From assembly GCF_000524195.1 (NCBI RefSeq), contig NW_020170390.1, positions 835,697 through 898,757 on the forward strand: 63,061 bases of DNA, written 5' to 3'. Shown here in pieces: positions 14,301 through 27,360 of the stretch. The position numbers were made by a program, and so were the translations under genes. Below the pieces are notes generated by a model, which searched no databases, was not told the origin of the DNA, and saw only the letters and a program-made list of their open reading frames with translations. Position 1 is the first letter of the stretch. The number at the start of each line of letters is the position of its first letter. Source of the stretch: Echinococcus granulosus (lineage: Eukaryota; Platyhelminthes; Cestoda; Cyclophyllidea; Taeniidae).

Positions 14301-16840
14301 CTAGCACATAAAACAGTGATTACACGATTCTTATCACACACGTCCTTTGATTTTTGCCCATGTGGACCTAACTTTGTAATATACAACTTTAGAGTTGTTA
14401 AAATTTTAAAATGTAAGAAGCAAATTGCATGTACCTTCTGTAAGTCCTGGTTCGCTGTGGCAAAGGCTTATGGTGTCCTCTTCCTTTACTCTGATGAAAA
14501 ATGCGATTGTTTCTAGTTGAAATTGTCTAGCTCTTATGAACCGGAAACAGTATGAGCATATTACCTCTGGCAATCTCCCGCAATATTCTTATTTTACTTC
14601 TGACTTTAAGTTTAAAATGAAGTTTTACCAAAGTCAATCAAAATCAAAGCTCCCAACCGAACACAGTTATGCATAAAATCTACTTACACGCATAAAATGA
14701 AAGGCAAATTTCCCCTTCATTTTGCATGTCTGGTAGTTAAGAAGTAAGCGTCAACAATCCGCTCATTAAATTTCTTTCATTTTTTGCCTTTTTTGAGTAA
14801 ATAAGTCACAAAGACCAATTAATTTGCTTGGATACCCAATTTAGGAAAATATTCAACTTCCAAAAAAATGTTTGCAGAGATTAAATTAGCAGGTCTGTCC
14901 CGGTTTACTTTCCAAACTCCAATACTAACCAGAAATCTGTGGATTTTCACAATAATAATGCATTGCAACGATCCAAATTCGAGATAAAATCGTGCCATTT
15001 ATTTCATGATTTAGCTTCGAATTTGCTCTAATTACATGCAAATGCTCTTGGAGTGATTCCTACCTGGCTTATCTGCGGCATTGCAGGCTGATCGTGGATG
15101 AGTAAATCCTATAAGAATGTATAACGACCAAAATATTACTCTAATAACGAAATAAATGCGTACTTATAAAATTGACTTAAGTAGTATTCCCCTGATTAGT
15201 TTAGTAAAAACGTCGAATTAACAAAAACTCGTTTAGGATATTATATATCTCAGCATAGTAATAGTGACCTTTCATTACTTCGCCATTCGTATGGTTAGTC
15301 ACCAATAAAGAGAAGATCTTTTGGCCAAAGGCTTTGGCTAGGGATGATAGCATCTACTCTCCCTGCATTATTCGGCTAGGTCTTTAAAGAAGGTACTGGT
15401 ATCACGCGTCTCATTCATTAAGGCCACTGAGATGATCTGGCAGATTACGGATATCCACCTCAACCACAAATGGCAAAAAAACTTTTTCTAGGATGCTTAA
15501 AATAACTTTGTTGACTGTTGCGATCTATGCCTTGTGTGGTCTCGGATTCATTTGGATTTGTGGCAGACATTAATCAACTATAACGGGATTTCATAAATTA
15601 TGATTAAAACCACTCTGTGATAGCGCTGCCTTTGCTAATACTGTTCCCACTTATGCTGGTTGTACTTTCCACTTTTTATAAGTGGACTTTCTACCAAGAA
15701 AAGTAGAATTGTGCATCCTTTTCTTTCGGTAATTGTCCCCGAATAACATTACACATGACCACAATCGTTTAAATGTGCAGTTGTCATTGCAAAAATTCTA
15801 AACAATAGCTAAAACAGTTGGCAATGGACCCATCGTATCGCAAGATTACGCGTCTTCCCTGAATGTATTCGGACGCTGTAATGACTTTTGAAGAAGCACA
15901 AATTATTAGTAGCGAAATCCCACAATCAAGTGAGATTTGCGTAACTATAAGTTTGTTCCCAAAATTAATAATTATGAAGTTTTATACATAAATAGACAAG
16001 ATTTTTTAAGGCATAGAGGAAGATTTAGAGAAGTTTTTTGTTAACAAGGACCCAGTCATATTATTTCATTTAAAAGTTTGCACAGTATGATCAGGCATTC
16101 TTCAGGATAAAAAAAATTATGAAAAATGGTACGATGGATGTTTTATTCCCAAGGACACGTAAATGCTTGCTTTTTACTGGTTTGTTCTAACGTTATTCCC
16201 ATTTATTTTTAAAGTGAAGGTTGGCAACAACAAGAAATACATTTAGCAGTAAAATGTAGACGTGCGTATAATTGCAGGTGCAGTAGTCTCATACATGTTT
16301 ATTTAATAGTAAACATGGTTGATAATTTTGAGATGAATGGTCAAGCCAGAAATTTACGGAAAGTAGGCCTTAGTATTCCCGCATTAATTGTTTGCTGCAT
16401 TAGAATTGTCATTGATCGTATTAAATTACTCAAAAACATGGAGACAAAGCATTTTGACCGTCGCTTTTTGTTGCAGATGTCATGGTGGAAAGAAAGAGCA
16501 GTAAGGGAACTTGCAGTGGGAGACAATACCTCTGACAAGCGCTTTTCAATTGACAAGTCCATTCGTGGGGGATGGAGCTTGAGAATAGCAAATGTCAGCC
16601 TCAGCGACAGTGGTGTGTACATATGCCAAATTAACTCGAAACAACTTCGGGAAAGATTCATTAGTCTCGCTGTATCAGGTGCGTAAAGCTAGTGTATTCT
16701 GGAAGATATCAATTACCGTTACTGAAAACTTACTGGTCTCCGCACAGCTTATTCACAAACCAAACGCCCTGCAATACCTACTCTTTCCAGCAATGATGTA
16801 CTCGTGAAGGATGAAGCCATGCATTCAGGGAAAAATTTTG
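11400..16840 (+). CDS. secreted immunoglobulin V-domain protein (DIP/dpr/lachesin-like), first three coding exons
   Basis: Exon 1 is 11400-11714, exon 2 is 16477-16678 and exon 3 is 16748-16840, joined in phases 0 and 1 with GT-AG borders. The ATG opens a hydrophobic signal peptide of about 20 residues (IIITLCIIQFL core). The Ig V fold is split by the first intron (about 4.76 kb): the first Cys is in ILPCVV at the end of exon 1. Exon 2 supplies the core Trp (MSWWKE), an RFSID strand, the GGWSLRI strand and the DSGVYICQ motif with the second Cys. Three N-glycosylation sequons are visible (NTS, NAS, NVS). This pattern matches insect dpr/DIP, lachesin and IgLON surface proteins, which mediate cell recognition. 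Exon 3 is a 31-codon Ser/Lys-rich linker. No second Ig domain was found, so orthology is uncertain; the Ig call itself is firm. Confidence 0.75.
11715..16476 (+). other. large intron splitting the Ig domain
   Basis: The donor GTAGGA follows GTG at 11714 and the acceptor TTGTTGCAG ends at 16476; both exons are read in phase 0 across it. Open frames inside, on either strand, show no domain. A short block near 13640-13760 (a GGTCTCCGGTGGCCGG-type GC-rich patch) stands out by composition but was not assigned to a family. Confidence 0.6.
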
Positions 16841-18828
16841 GTAAGATTTTGATCAACAAATGGAGAAAAGTAGACATTTTACACTAAACTGGCTCTACAA
16901 TAGTATCATTATGCTCCACAGTACTGCCACGAGTTCGTCACAAACGTAATTATTCCCCACTTCCTTAAACAAATTCTATCGTCAGTGAAAATGTTTACGT
17001 TTGCACAATGGATTCGAATTATCCGTTAAAAGTGCTAATTAATACCGTAACATTCGGTTTTCACTAATGTGGAAAAAAAATAAATGGCGGCACATTAATC
17101 CTGGGAATTAATATGTAAGCACGAAAAGGCAAAATAGTTTTGGAAAATTACCAAAATATGCGGCAACATCACTTGCATCAGTGAATGTTTGAAACCTTGA
17201 AAAGAGCTTCATATATTTAGCATAAAAATTTTCACTATCGAAAGTTAAGGCATATTTAAGCTTTGAAATTTGACAAAAAATTGCATGTTAGTGACAAGAA
17301 AACGACAATAAATTAGATAATGACCTGAAGATCCAACCCCTTTGAGGGTGACTTACGCATTACTGGTTATATTGCCATGAGCCGGATTCTAAAACTATTA
17401 CTTAGAAGACAGGGAAAGTGTTCATTTTAGATCTCACCACACAGGGGTCCTTGTGGAAACCTTTTCTGCCCGCGCTCGGTTACGAGTGGATGCAAATAAA
17501 AACGACATCTTCTGCTTCCTATTTTCCAAAATTTATTTTCTCCTTTCTTAGTTCCTCCATTATATATCTACTGGCAGTTGTGACCTAGATTTATATGAAA
17601 ACTGCCCTGCCCTACCTATACCTACTCGTGTCTTCTTGTAAATTAAATAAATGCCTTGTACAGTATGAGATTTTGCGTTTTGAAAGGTTCCTTTGCTCCA
17701 TACGAAAGAAGGCATTTAGCCAGACCTTAAAATTAAGTGAGTCTTTAAATTCTGATTCAGGAATTTCATTTGAGACCATTTCAATTGTCATAAATAAGTA
17801 CAGAGCGCCATCCAAATCATTTACGGTAAGCATAAATGTCAGCATCTCATACGTGTAAACTGTGGTTTTTGGCATCAAGTAGCTAAAAGGACGCTTTGGA
17901 AAAGGTCATCCATAGAACTTAACAGTCGAAGCATCGGCACATAAAATGAGTGGAACCAATTTTCCCTCAATTTTATTTCAACCTGGACCTGGTGTTCAAT
18001 TATTCCTAATGCTGAGTATGCAAATTGAATTTGGGCAAAAAAAGTAAAATACATAAATTCTATCACTTTGTAGGTTTTGAAGATGGAATATTTTGTCTTG
18101 TTTGATAAATAATAAAACCACGAAATCTTCTAGAAAGATTCCTGGTGCAATCCATGCATTAATTGGTAAGTAAGTTGAGTTTAATTTGTTAGGCCCGAAG
18201 TTCATAAACATTGTTTGAGCCAAAGCAGACATTTATAATAATTAATCTCATTTATTATACCGAAAAGGATTCTCTGTTTGCACAGAAAAAAAAATTTAAA
18301 CACAAATCAAAAAGGATTGGCGATTAATGATTTAATCAAAATAAAGTAAAATCCTAAGTCACAGTTGATCTTAGTTGCATCAAAACGTAAAATCTCCTAA
18401 ACTTGACAGAAATATGCAATGTGGCCTGGTAATTTTAGGATGTATACGCACTTGTTCCCCATTTTTAGTACCATTTTTAGTCCATTGGTACTATGAAGGT
18501 CTTAATCGAGTGGAGTTACTTTGTTTCCGTTCGCAAATACCCTCTAAAATCCATCTCTTATTTGTGAGCAAATCAACTCTACAGTAGGTGTTAAGCGACT
18601 TCGGAATGCGATGAAAACAACCAGCGGATCGAGCACCACGTGTCCCCATAGCAAACCACTGGGATGGTACTGACTTACCCACAAATGGAAATTGAGCTGG
18701 CCTTGTCTTCTAGTTTATGTATTGAGGACCAGTGATTCATAATTCAAAATCCTGATATCTAATCATTGCAATCACTGGTTTCACTCATCCGCATTAATGG
18801 CTACTTAAGTCACCATGTAATATGATGG

Positions 18829-19016
18829 TGGTTTATCCTTCGGTATTGGTGGGGCGCCACTTTTGTACTTTGAATTTGCCTTCTTGCTTCTCGCTGGATG
18901 GGCTGGCCTTTGGGCCACGCTAGTAGCCCAGACACCTTTTCTATGCTGAATACATATATTCTGCCCGAGTATTGTGTCTCCTTTCATCGTCTCCTGGGAG
19001 TCTCGAGACGCTACAA
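18829..19016 (+). repeat. dispersed repeat family, copy C (well preserved)
   Basis: About 188 bp, closely similar along its whole length to the copy at 23828. It starts with TGGTTTATCC, then CGGTATTGGTG and GGCGCCACTTTTGTACTT, followed by GATGGGCTGGCCTTTGGGCC, then ATATTCTGCCCGAGTATT. It ends with GGGAGTCTCGAGACGCTACA. Read on the minus strand, this copy and copy E share a peptide pattern (SKYKSGA-PIP-DKP). Confidence 0.8.
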
Positions 19017-19951
19017 CTATTTATCTTTGCTACTGCATGTGAACTAATCCCCATTAACAAGAAGTGCTGTGTAAATTCAACATCCACAGACTAAATATTT
19101 TGACATTAATAATGAACCTGGTAAAGTTGGCACTCCATCAAGCTATTCCTAAAATTAAGCAAACAATAACTTTTAAGACCTTAACAAACACTGTAGTTTT
19201 CCTTTCGAGAAACAGAGAAAGATAAGCCTTTTCTGCTAAAAAATCAAGGCTCTCCACACCAAACACAGGATTACCCACTAAATGGAATACAGAATTACAC
19301 GTTAATATGTTTGTTCAAATCAATTTGACATTATTAACCTGTGTTCAATTAACCGCCTCGATAGAGTGCCACCTCCACATAGAATGTTAACTATTAAATA
19401 GTTATTAATTATCCTTCTCGGCCAGTAGAATGTCTGAGTACCTTGCTTTAAAATAAAGGAAGCCTCTGCAGTGAAATAGTTGCCTAAGGGAATACTTAAT
19501 GTGTAGAGTGAACAGGACGGAACATACTGGTTTGTTATTTCTGGTATTCCTGTTGAGCCTTTGAGCTGCGCCCTACAGGATGTCCACTATCACTTCGTAG
19601 ACATCGATCCTTGTCTCTACCTCGTACCGCTTTGTGTCAATATAGTTCATATCTGTACCTTTAGTAATTTGCGTTAAACATCAATTTAAGAGACAAAAAC
19701 AGCAATTAATTCAGGGAAACTCCTACAATCATCACAGAGACCACAAAATCCCCCTTTTATTGTAAACATTTTTGAAAAGATGGGCGATTTCATTTGGAGT
19801 TCTCAATGCTCTACTTTGAACGCAATTTTTGGGAAGATTTCGTTAAATTACCTTGACCTGGTCCAACATTATGCCACCAAGCTTACCTATTTCATTTTAG
19901 AATGCCTTGTGATATCCAGTAATAAACATTTAGTTCCTTATACTTCATTAT

Positions 19952-20051
19952 NNNNNNNNNNNNNNNNNNNNNNNNNNNNNNNNNNNNNNNNNNNNNNNNN
20001 NNNNNNNNNNNNNNNNNNNNNNNNNNNNNNNNNNNNNNNNNNNNNNNNNNN
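19952..20051. other. assembly gap (100 N)
   Basis: Exactly 100 N, the usual placeholder for a scaffold gap of unknown size. Confidence 0.99.
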
Positions 20052-21299
20052 ATACTGTTAGTTTTACTATTTTCTCGCATCACCATTCTCTCTTAACGAC
20101 TGTAAGGCAGGCTAACAGGCGTTTTGCACGTACATTTTATGCCAGCTTTACATATCGTCTAGTGTATTGCTTAAGGACAAATGTCCATTGTATACTAAAT
20201 AAAACGCCTTTTCTTTTTTTGAGAGTTTTCTTCTCACAAACCAATTCTCAATGTTCACATAAAGTGGTGTAGGAATTAAAGTTAGAATTCGGCGCCACTT
20301 AAAAGCGAATTCCTCATCACCGGCGTCGCCAAGCAAATATGAATTGATGTTATAGTCCGACCCTCTCCCTCCCTCCTATGCCACGTGGAATTACAAAACG
20401 GTGACTATTTCCAACTTGCATGTATAAGTGAATGGACATTTTCAGTTGGAGGCCCACTGTGAATGAGTGGTCAATTGTCTGGAGTCCTTTTTATGAATTT
20501 AAGGACATCGGCTAGTAGTTATAAGAAATTGCTTGCCATCATAAGTGTACGGATTGCTGAAAACCACAGCTAATCCCATCGAAAAACACGATCAGCTACT
20601 AGAATAAAATAAACAACTGGAGCTGTCTTATATGGCTGATAAGACAAACACTTTGGGGCCACTTTGAACGATTGATTTCATTGTCTATAATGAATAATTA
20701 TTTATGCGAGACGTTTAGATGCCTTTCGACCTGGCTAACATCATCACGCCTGATTCCATAATCGTGTAACATCAAGCGCAGCTTTTCCTTTGCACTAATG
20801 CATAATTTATAAATTATTTGTTTGTTCTACATTGCTTCAACATGTTTTCATGTAAAGAATAGATGCAAAATCTGACATGCATATCTCACCATCGAAAAAA
20901 TATAAATATCTTAGAAAAGAACAAGAGACTTTCAATAGCATGAATAAATAATTGATGGAAGGGTACCTACGCAACACAATTAGTCACATAACTAACATAA
21001 ATGGTATTATAATGTTAGCATAGCCTTCTGAGAAGCTCTTAGAACAGTTAATTCCGAAACTGTGGTTAGTGAATGTCACCCATCTATAATGACATAAGCT
21101 ATCGTAAAAATTCGGGAAGTTCTGTTTCGTCACACTTGAAACTTGCTACCCTCATATAATCCATTTACTTACTTTTGTTTCAGTAGAAATTGACACCATG
21201 ATAATAGGACATTTATCACATTGCCTACACAAAATGCGCACGAAAACATGAGAGGTAAAATGTAATGCTGTGATTATTCGTTTAGCTCTCCACTTTAGT

Positions 21300-21456
21300 T
21301 TCGTGGGCAATTAAGACTTTTACTCTGTGCTCTTGCTGGGAGGTATGGCATCCTGTCCGTGCTAGTAGGCCCCCAGCCATTCCGCGTGGCACCAATACAT
21401 ATTCTGCCCTAGTGCCGTGACTCTTTTTGTCTTTAGGAACGTCTTGGGATACTAAA
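21300..21456 (+). repeat. dispersed repeat family, copy D (diverged)
   Basis: Shares the block order of the family: a GGCATCCTGTCCGTGCTAGT segment where the others have a GGGCCATGCCAGTAG-type segment, then ACATATTCTGCCC, then TTTTTGTCTTTAGGAACGTC and a GGGATACTAAA end. Same orientation as the other copies, but clearly more diverged. Confidence 0.55.
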
Positions 21457-23145
21457 AACATAACTAGACCGATTCCATTTAAAAAAGTATATACAACAGT
21501 TCTGATTCTATGCCTACGGACGTTGTGAAATTGAATCTTTCCCTAAATGCGAAATGAAAACTTACAGGTAAAATAAGTTAGGGGACATTTCGGGTTTATG
21601 TTGCTTTAAGCCTTCAGCACTCATGCTATAAATCTATTGGTGTATTTATGAGAACGGGTGAGCACCCAACCCAACATTCAACAGCACCAGTACATCTATT
21701 CTGATATACCTTCCACATTCAAACCGTTCACACTGAGTAGTAGCCTGTCCAGTGTTACTTGGGAGGGTAGAACGTGCTCTGTGACTGACTTAGATGATTG
21801 GGAATTATCCTCCTAAATAATAAATAGTCTAGCGTGAAGTACTGCTAACAGTTTAAAGCCACTTTACATGTTGGAGTGATTAGGGATGCTGATGAGCCGC
21901 AACCTCATTATGAGCAAATTTGTCTTAATTTAAGAGCTTGAATTTATTTTCATAAATTGAATAAGGAGTTCAGCCAGTGTAATAATTTATGTACATGTTC
22001 TAATTCACTTTTATTAGTAAGAATGAAATCACTTGTACAATACTCAACAAGTTTGTGTGGAAATCATAACATTGGTGGGTCCCTTATTTCTTACATTTGA
22101 ATTTTCTTTGGTCTCTTCTCCATCCCATGGCATCTTCGAAATACCAAAAATTTCACCTTTTTAAATACATTGGGATGTGATTTACTTTAGGTTAAAATTA
22201 ATCCATCCTTTCATTATTGCATTAGGTGCACTTATTTTACTCTGATCACCTAACGTGAATGCTTTTTTTCCTCAAGATATCAGCCTTGCGGTAAGTTGGC
22301 ATATCAAAGAAGTAAGACGCAACATAAAATTTTCTGAATTTTTTCCATTTAGCACTTCTGTGCCACATTTTTGCCTGTCACATCCATACACAGCTATGAT
22401 ACTGGGTCGTGGATGCATTACTGAAAGTAGATCTTGGTTGCAATACATAAACTAGGTCAGGGCCTTTCCTCGGATAAAAATGAGTGCGGAATATTTGCAC
22501 TAGTGTAGTGCGATTGTGCAGATGTAAATCGGTGCACCCACATACATTACGGCCTAACTCTGCGGTAGATGTAACCCCAAGTATTAATTTATATTTGAAT
22601 TGTGCCAGCTTTAGGAGTAGTATAGTGTTGATTAAAAGCCATCTTCTGAGGGACAAATAAACTATTCGTGTAGTAAAGCCCCTCAACCGACCGAATTCTT
22701 TGGCGATTATTGGTATCGCTTCTTGCAATGACATGTCGAAACTTGTAGAGCCTTGTAAAGTGGATGTGTTTCAACACTTCCTGCCTGTCTACCTGTTCCC
22801 TGCAGTATGCGCTGCATCATTTGCAACATATCTTGAACGCTCGTCCAAATTAATTAACCTACCAAATGTGATTTAAGCTATTCTCCACTTAACTCACAAA
22901 CATTACAAAGGGGCACCGCGCACTCCAGATTGCTTGCTTACTGACTTACGGGCCGATTGGCAATGGAAAATGGCTTTTGTATTTCAACTTTCGTCAAACA
23001 GGCAAACCTTTCATTTATTGTACACACATGACACATTCCTATTCCTTCCTCATCCTAAATTACCCCATCCCGCATTTTTAAGGTGTAAATCACTTCATCT
23101 CCAGGAGATGATGCTTCCTTTGTGTATGTCTGAAGCAGACTACAG

Positions 23146-23270
23146 ACATAATTGTTGACTACGAGGCAAGCCCCATCTTTGGTAATACAAGAAGATCTGC
23201 AACTCACGATGAGAATAGATGGGATGGGGAGAGATATTCATCCTCGTTCTCAGCCTCTGAACACCTCTAA
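23146..23270 (+). CDS. candidate 3'-terminal exon of the Ig-domain gene
   Basis: The acceptor ...GACTACAG ends at 23145. Read in phase 1 the exon encodes about 41 residues, beginning DIIVDYEASP and ending SFSASEHL before TAA at 23268. The phase fits the donor at 16840, and joining the four exons gives an uninterrupted frame of 244 codons. The tail is hydrophilic, without a membrane helix or a clear GPI signal, so the product would be a secreted one-Ig protein. An AATAAA lies at 23674. The join rests only on phase and open frame; other exons could lie between, and the exons near 27.6 kb are also phase-compatible. Confidence 0.38.
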
Positions 23271-23673
23271 AATTTACTCTCCAATGATTAGCGCTTTTTC
23301 TTGACCCTAGACAATTAAATATGCAGCACGCAGCTGAGAAGTAAAAGTGGGGCAGGAATGCAGGTGGCTAAGAACAAGTGTTCTACTTTAAAAATCAGAA
23401 ATGTTTCAAATGAGTGGAACTTGCAAGCCTGTGGTTTGTTGAGAAACGATTCCAGATTAAAATTCACGATATTTTGACAAATAAGCTATATGTTTTTAGC
23501 AAAGTCTTGCCCAAGTACATAATTTTTACAAAGGCTCTATTATTACAATGGCTCTTGCTTGCTAGCCAAATCGGTACCGGGAATCAAATTTGTGCATAAA
23601 GAGAGCGGTGCATTTAATTTTCAGGCTGTAGCTTGATGATTGTAGGCTCTACCCTCCACTTACTCAGGAGTTT

Positions 23674-23679
23674 AATAAA
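23674..23679 (+). terminator. poly(A) signal AATAAA
   Basis: Canonical hexamer about 400 nt downstream of the TAA of the candidate terminal exon of the Ig gene. Such hexamers are common in AT-rich DNA, so its use is inferred only from position. Confidence 0.3.
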
Positions 23680-23827
23680 TGGAAGGATGTAGGAGCTTGA
23701 AGGGATAACTGATAGACGATTTATGCTATTTACACAATCTAACGACGAAACTTGAAACCCTATCGTTGACCGCGTGTATATTATTGTGGTATATCAGTCT
23801 TTCAGGAAGTATTTTGTAATACAATAG

Positions 23828-24012
23828 TGGTTTATCCCTCGGTATTGGTGAGGCGCCACTTTTGTACTTGGAATCAGCCCTCCTGTGCCCCGCTGGGTGG
23901 GCTGGCCTTTTGGGCCATGCCAATAGTCCAGACACCTTCTCTGCGCTGAATATATATTCTGCCCGAGTATTTTGTCTTCTTTCGTCCTCAGGGAGTCCCG
24001 TGACGCTACAAT
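23828..24012 (+). repeat. dispersed repeat family, copy E (well preserved)
   Basis: About 185 bp, the closest relative of the copy at 18829. Conserved blocks include GGCGCCACTTTTGTACTTGG, GGGTGGGCTGGCCTTTTGGG, GCTGAATATATATTCTGCCC and CTTCTTTCGTCCTCAGGGAG, ending in GACGCTACAA. On the minus strand two overlapping open frames cross it; one reads the same SKYKSGA-PIP-DKP pattern as copy C. Confidence 0.8.
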
Positions 24013-26027
24013 TTTGCACCCGCCAGCCAAGAAAAATGCACTAACCATTCATTCAATGAAAGAATGAAAAATAATATACTATCGGATTATGCAACAATGG
24101 GTACGATTTCCCCAATCATCCTCTTTTAGCTTTTGATGCAAACACGCAGTAGAGTAAGTGGATCAAATGTCCGACATCAGAGTGTTGGACTTCCAGACTT
24201 CCCATAGGTTATTTTTTCATTCTAAACCCCATTCTACCTTATCTCTGACATGCCTAAATGTTCATTTTCTCCTAATTTCCTTTTTTCACTTTTCGTATGA
24301 TTATTCTACGCATTAATCCAAACAAAAGCTAATAAATAACTAATTTGCATTGTGTACGTTCTATTCGTTGTTCAAGGCAGTCCTCTTTCTTTTATATTAG
24401 CACTTACAACGCTTTAAATGAACCAGCAAAGGCAAGTATTAATGCTTAAGCAGATATATGAAAGTGTCAATTGGTAAAACAGTGGTGACACGACCTTTTG
24501 CTAATCACTTGTAAGAGATTGTAACGTAATAGGCGTTGTCTTTTACATCTAAGAGAGAATTGAGTGAGTCTTTTGCAGAAAAGCCCATTAAATATTATTT
24601 TTGCAACGTTTATGAGTAGACCGTTTATCCTACTCAGGCATTTCTGTAGTTTTTTGCATGTCTAATTCATTGTAAACAGCTACGATGACGACGAGAAGTG
24701 TCCCCTTCGTCAATGGAAACATTAATTCAGTTTTAGCTATTTCACCAAAATTTTAATTTTGTTGGCACAGAACGCGTTTCATGATAACATTTTCTAACTC
24801 GGGAACAAGGCATCATAGATATAAACATTCAAAAAGTTTGGTTTTGAGAGACTTTATTGCATGCTGGGGGAGTCCCCTTGGGCCTCTCGTACCCTCTCTC
24901 TATTACTCTGTGCTGACTAGTTTTGACCAACCTTTGTTCATAATATTCCAAATTAGCATGGCGCTTTATTAGAACAAAAGTTTTGTTCCACACTTTATTC
25001 AAATTTGCATGAACAGTTTCAGACTAATCTGACGATTAGTTCATTTTCTCTGGCTCATTGCCATATAAGCACGTTGAGGGTGTTGGCAACTTAAGCTACG
25101 CGGTATGCTCGTACGTGCTTATCAAAAGCACCATCTGGTTTTCTACCTAAAGTACAAGTAATCTTAATGTTTACTGTTATGTTATCTCCCAGAGACTTCA
25201 CCACATCCATTTTGTTATCTCGTAAAAAAGCGCGATGATTTAAATGCTCCTCTTGTTTGAGATGTATTGGATAACGGGGCAATATGTACTGCTTGAGCAA
25301 GTTTCCTATTTTGGTACTTTAAATGCCAGCGTGTGGCGCAAGCTGATCAACTGTTAGAGAATTTCCTTTGTAAAGGAAACACTTTCTATTCATTAAGATG
25401 GCAAAAAATTGTTAGTTGTTGAAAGATATTAACATTGGCTCACCCCTTCCTTGATGTTTCTGTGAAATAGAAACACATAAATGAAAGCTAAATGTAGAGG
25501 CTAAAGTACTCGAGGTACAGTTGTAGTCGTTCTAATGTTCTCTGTATACTCACCACTACACTTCGAAAGTGGTGGTGGAAATTGGCCGCTGATTTGAGAT
25601 TGATTCCGCATCGCATTATATCCTGATTTGCCAGACCGTTCGAAACGGTCATCAAAATGAATACCTCGCAAAGCAGCTGTTTAAATTATGCTACCTCTTG
25701 AAGACCCTTGCCACCATTACATCGTTTTGATTTACACATTTGCCTGGAAACAACCAGCATGCCTAGGTGAGTGGAACAGACATTTGCACAGAATGTGTAG
25801 TTTTTGGAGAATGTGCCATTTGCATTAGTTTGCGGTTTATAAAAAACGTCGAAAGGGCAATTCGTGTGCAGTACCTACTCTAACCAATTCACGGTGTTGC
25901 ACAAGGGAGCAGAGTATTCAATGGTCTTTTGAACGTGCATCTGTGCTTGTTTTGCAACTTTTAAGGTGTAAGAAGGAGTGCACACTCTTTTCTTACATTA
26001 CAATTGCTTTCTTGGAAAAAATGGCAA
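24013..26027. other. no gene seen
   Basis: AT-rich sequence with only short, low-complexity open frames (for example 63 codons at 24781). No splice-bounded exon, RNA gene or repeat was recognised. Confidence 0.5.
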
Positions 26028-26131
26028 AATATGTACGATGATATTCACATTTGAATATGTACGATGATATTCACATTTGAATATGTACGATGATATTCAC
26101 ATTTGAATATGTACGATGATATTCACATTTG
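26028..26131 (+). repeat. tandem repeat, 4 perfect 26-bp units
   Basis: Four identical copies of a 26-bp unit starting AATATGTACGATGATATTC and ending ACATTTG, directly adjacent. Their perfect identity suggests recent expansion or strong homogenisation. The array is not in a recognised coding frame. Confidence 0.95.
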
Positions 26132-27360
26132 AATTAGAAACACTTGACGTGCTATTATTCCCAAAATCTAATTTGACATCGAATTGTAGGGTAGCCTTCC
26201 CACTGTTTTAAGCTTAATTTTGGGATTTGAAAATCGCCAAATAATTAGTAGCACTTTGGGTCTCAATTGTTTCATTTGGTTAGGTTTTACAATATACCTT
26301 AACATATAGCACTTATCCACGAGGCAGCAGACAAAGGGAACACTCGATTTTTCCTCACTCATCCAATCAGACTACAACCATTCTTCAGAATTCTACTTCG
26401 TTTTCGTCGTAATTTAGTTTAGAAACGGTTTGTCCTAACAGGTACTTTGTAAGTCAGCGTTATAAACATTCAGCGTAGGCATTATTTTACGCTCACTTAC
26501 CCCTGTCTCGAATTGGACTGCTAGTTAAGCCATTTCTTGACAAAATTCCTACAAAATGACAGTGAAATTTGCCCAAGACAGATCACTTCGAGTGGCATTC
26601 GACGTGAGTTTTTAAATATTATTAAAAGTACATGTTTATTGTGATGAGTAAAATTTTTTCGAGCAGTACAAATCTACTCATGAAGTGCAATCCTGAAACC
26701 TACAGGTTGAGAAGAAACTCATTCTTTACGTGAACTTATAATACTCCTTTCAAAATATTTCGGATTAAAATACCAGGCTTGTTTAAGCATATATCGACAG
26801 ATTTTAGAATTTGTGCAGTCTTCCCTCAGGAAGTGTATTGGCATGTTCACCTCCTCCCAAAAAGGTTTGCATCAGGCCGGTGAATGGAGACAAGTGCTTA
26901 CCCGCGTCTTGTCCAAATGTGACATTTTTCTAGTAATAAAATAATAAATAAAAACTATGCGAAAAGATTTGCCTTCTAGAAATTTTGGAAATTTTAAGGG
27001 CAAAACGCGTGTGCTGTCCAAACCAAAATGAATTGCCCTACGATGGCTTCATTGTGTTTCGTCAGAAAAGTGCAAAATAAGCAAAAATTAGCTAAAATAT
27101 TTTTCTTGCTCCTTTTATTCTACTCTTGGCAATATTTTCGTTAGCATGCGTCTGTTTACAATTTTGCCGAAGTGACAGTTTTTAGACATGCTAACACAAG
27201 ACCTGGACATTAAACCCACTTTCTCAAGATTGAACGCCTAAATTGGTAAGCATATTCATTTGTCTCATTTGATGGGGATAACTTAGCAACGTAAAAAGCA
27301 GGGAAGCATCGTTCCCCAAGGATGGTTGGGTTTTCCGTGCCAAATTCAGCCAGGAGTTGA

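Larger units (their letters stand above)
16841..23145 (+). other. probable intron / non-coding interval with assembly gap
   Basis: If the exon at 23146 belongs to the Ig gene, this is its third intron. It contains two copies of the dispersed repeat (18829 and 21300) and a 100-N gap at 19952-20051. No exon with a second Ig domain was seen. A minus-strand open frame of 118 codons at 22378-22734 has no recognised motif. Missing exons could sit in the gap. Confidence 0.4.

Noticed and set aside
22378..22777. 118- and 62-codon overlapping minus-strand frames, considered as retrotransposon remnants
   Set aside because: No reverse transcriptase, endonuclease or integrase motif could be seen.
25634..25650. 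Hairpin with 7-bp arms GACCGTT / AACGGTC
   Set aside because: Arms this short occur by chance in 63 kb; no tRNA or regulatory context.
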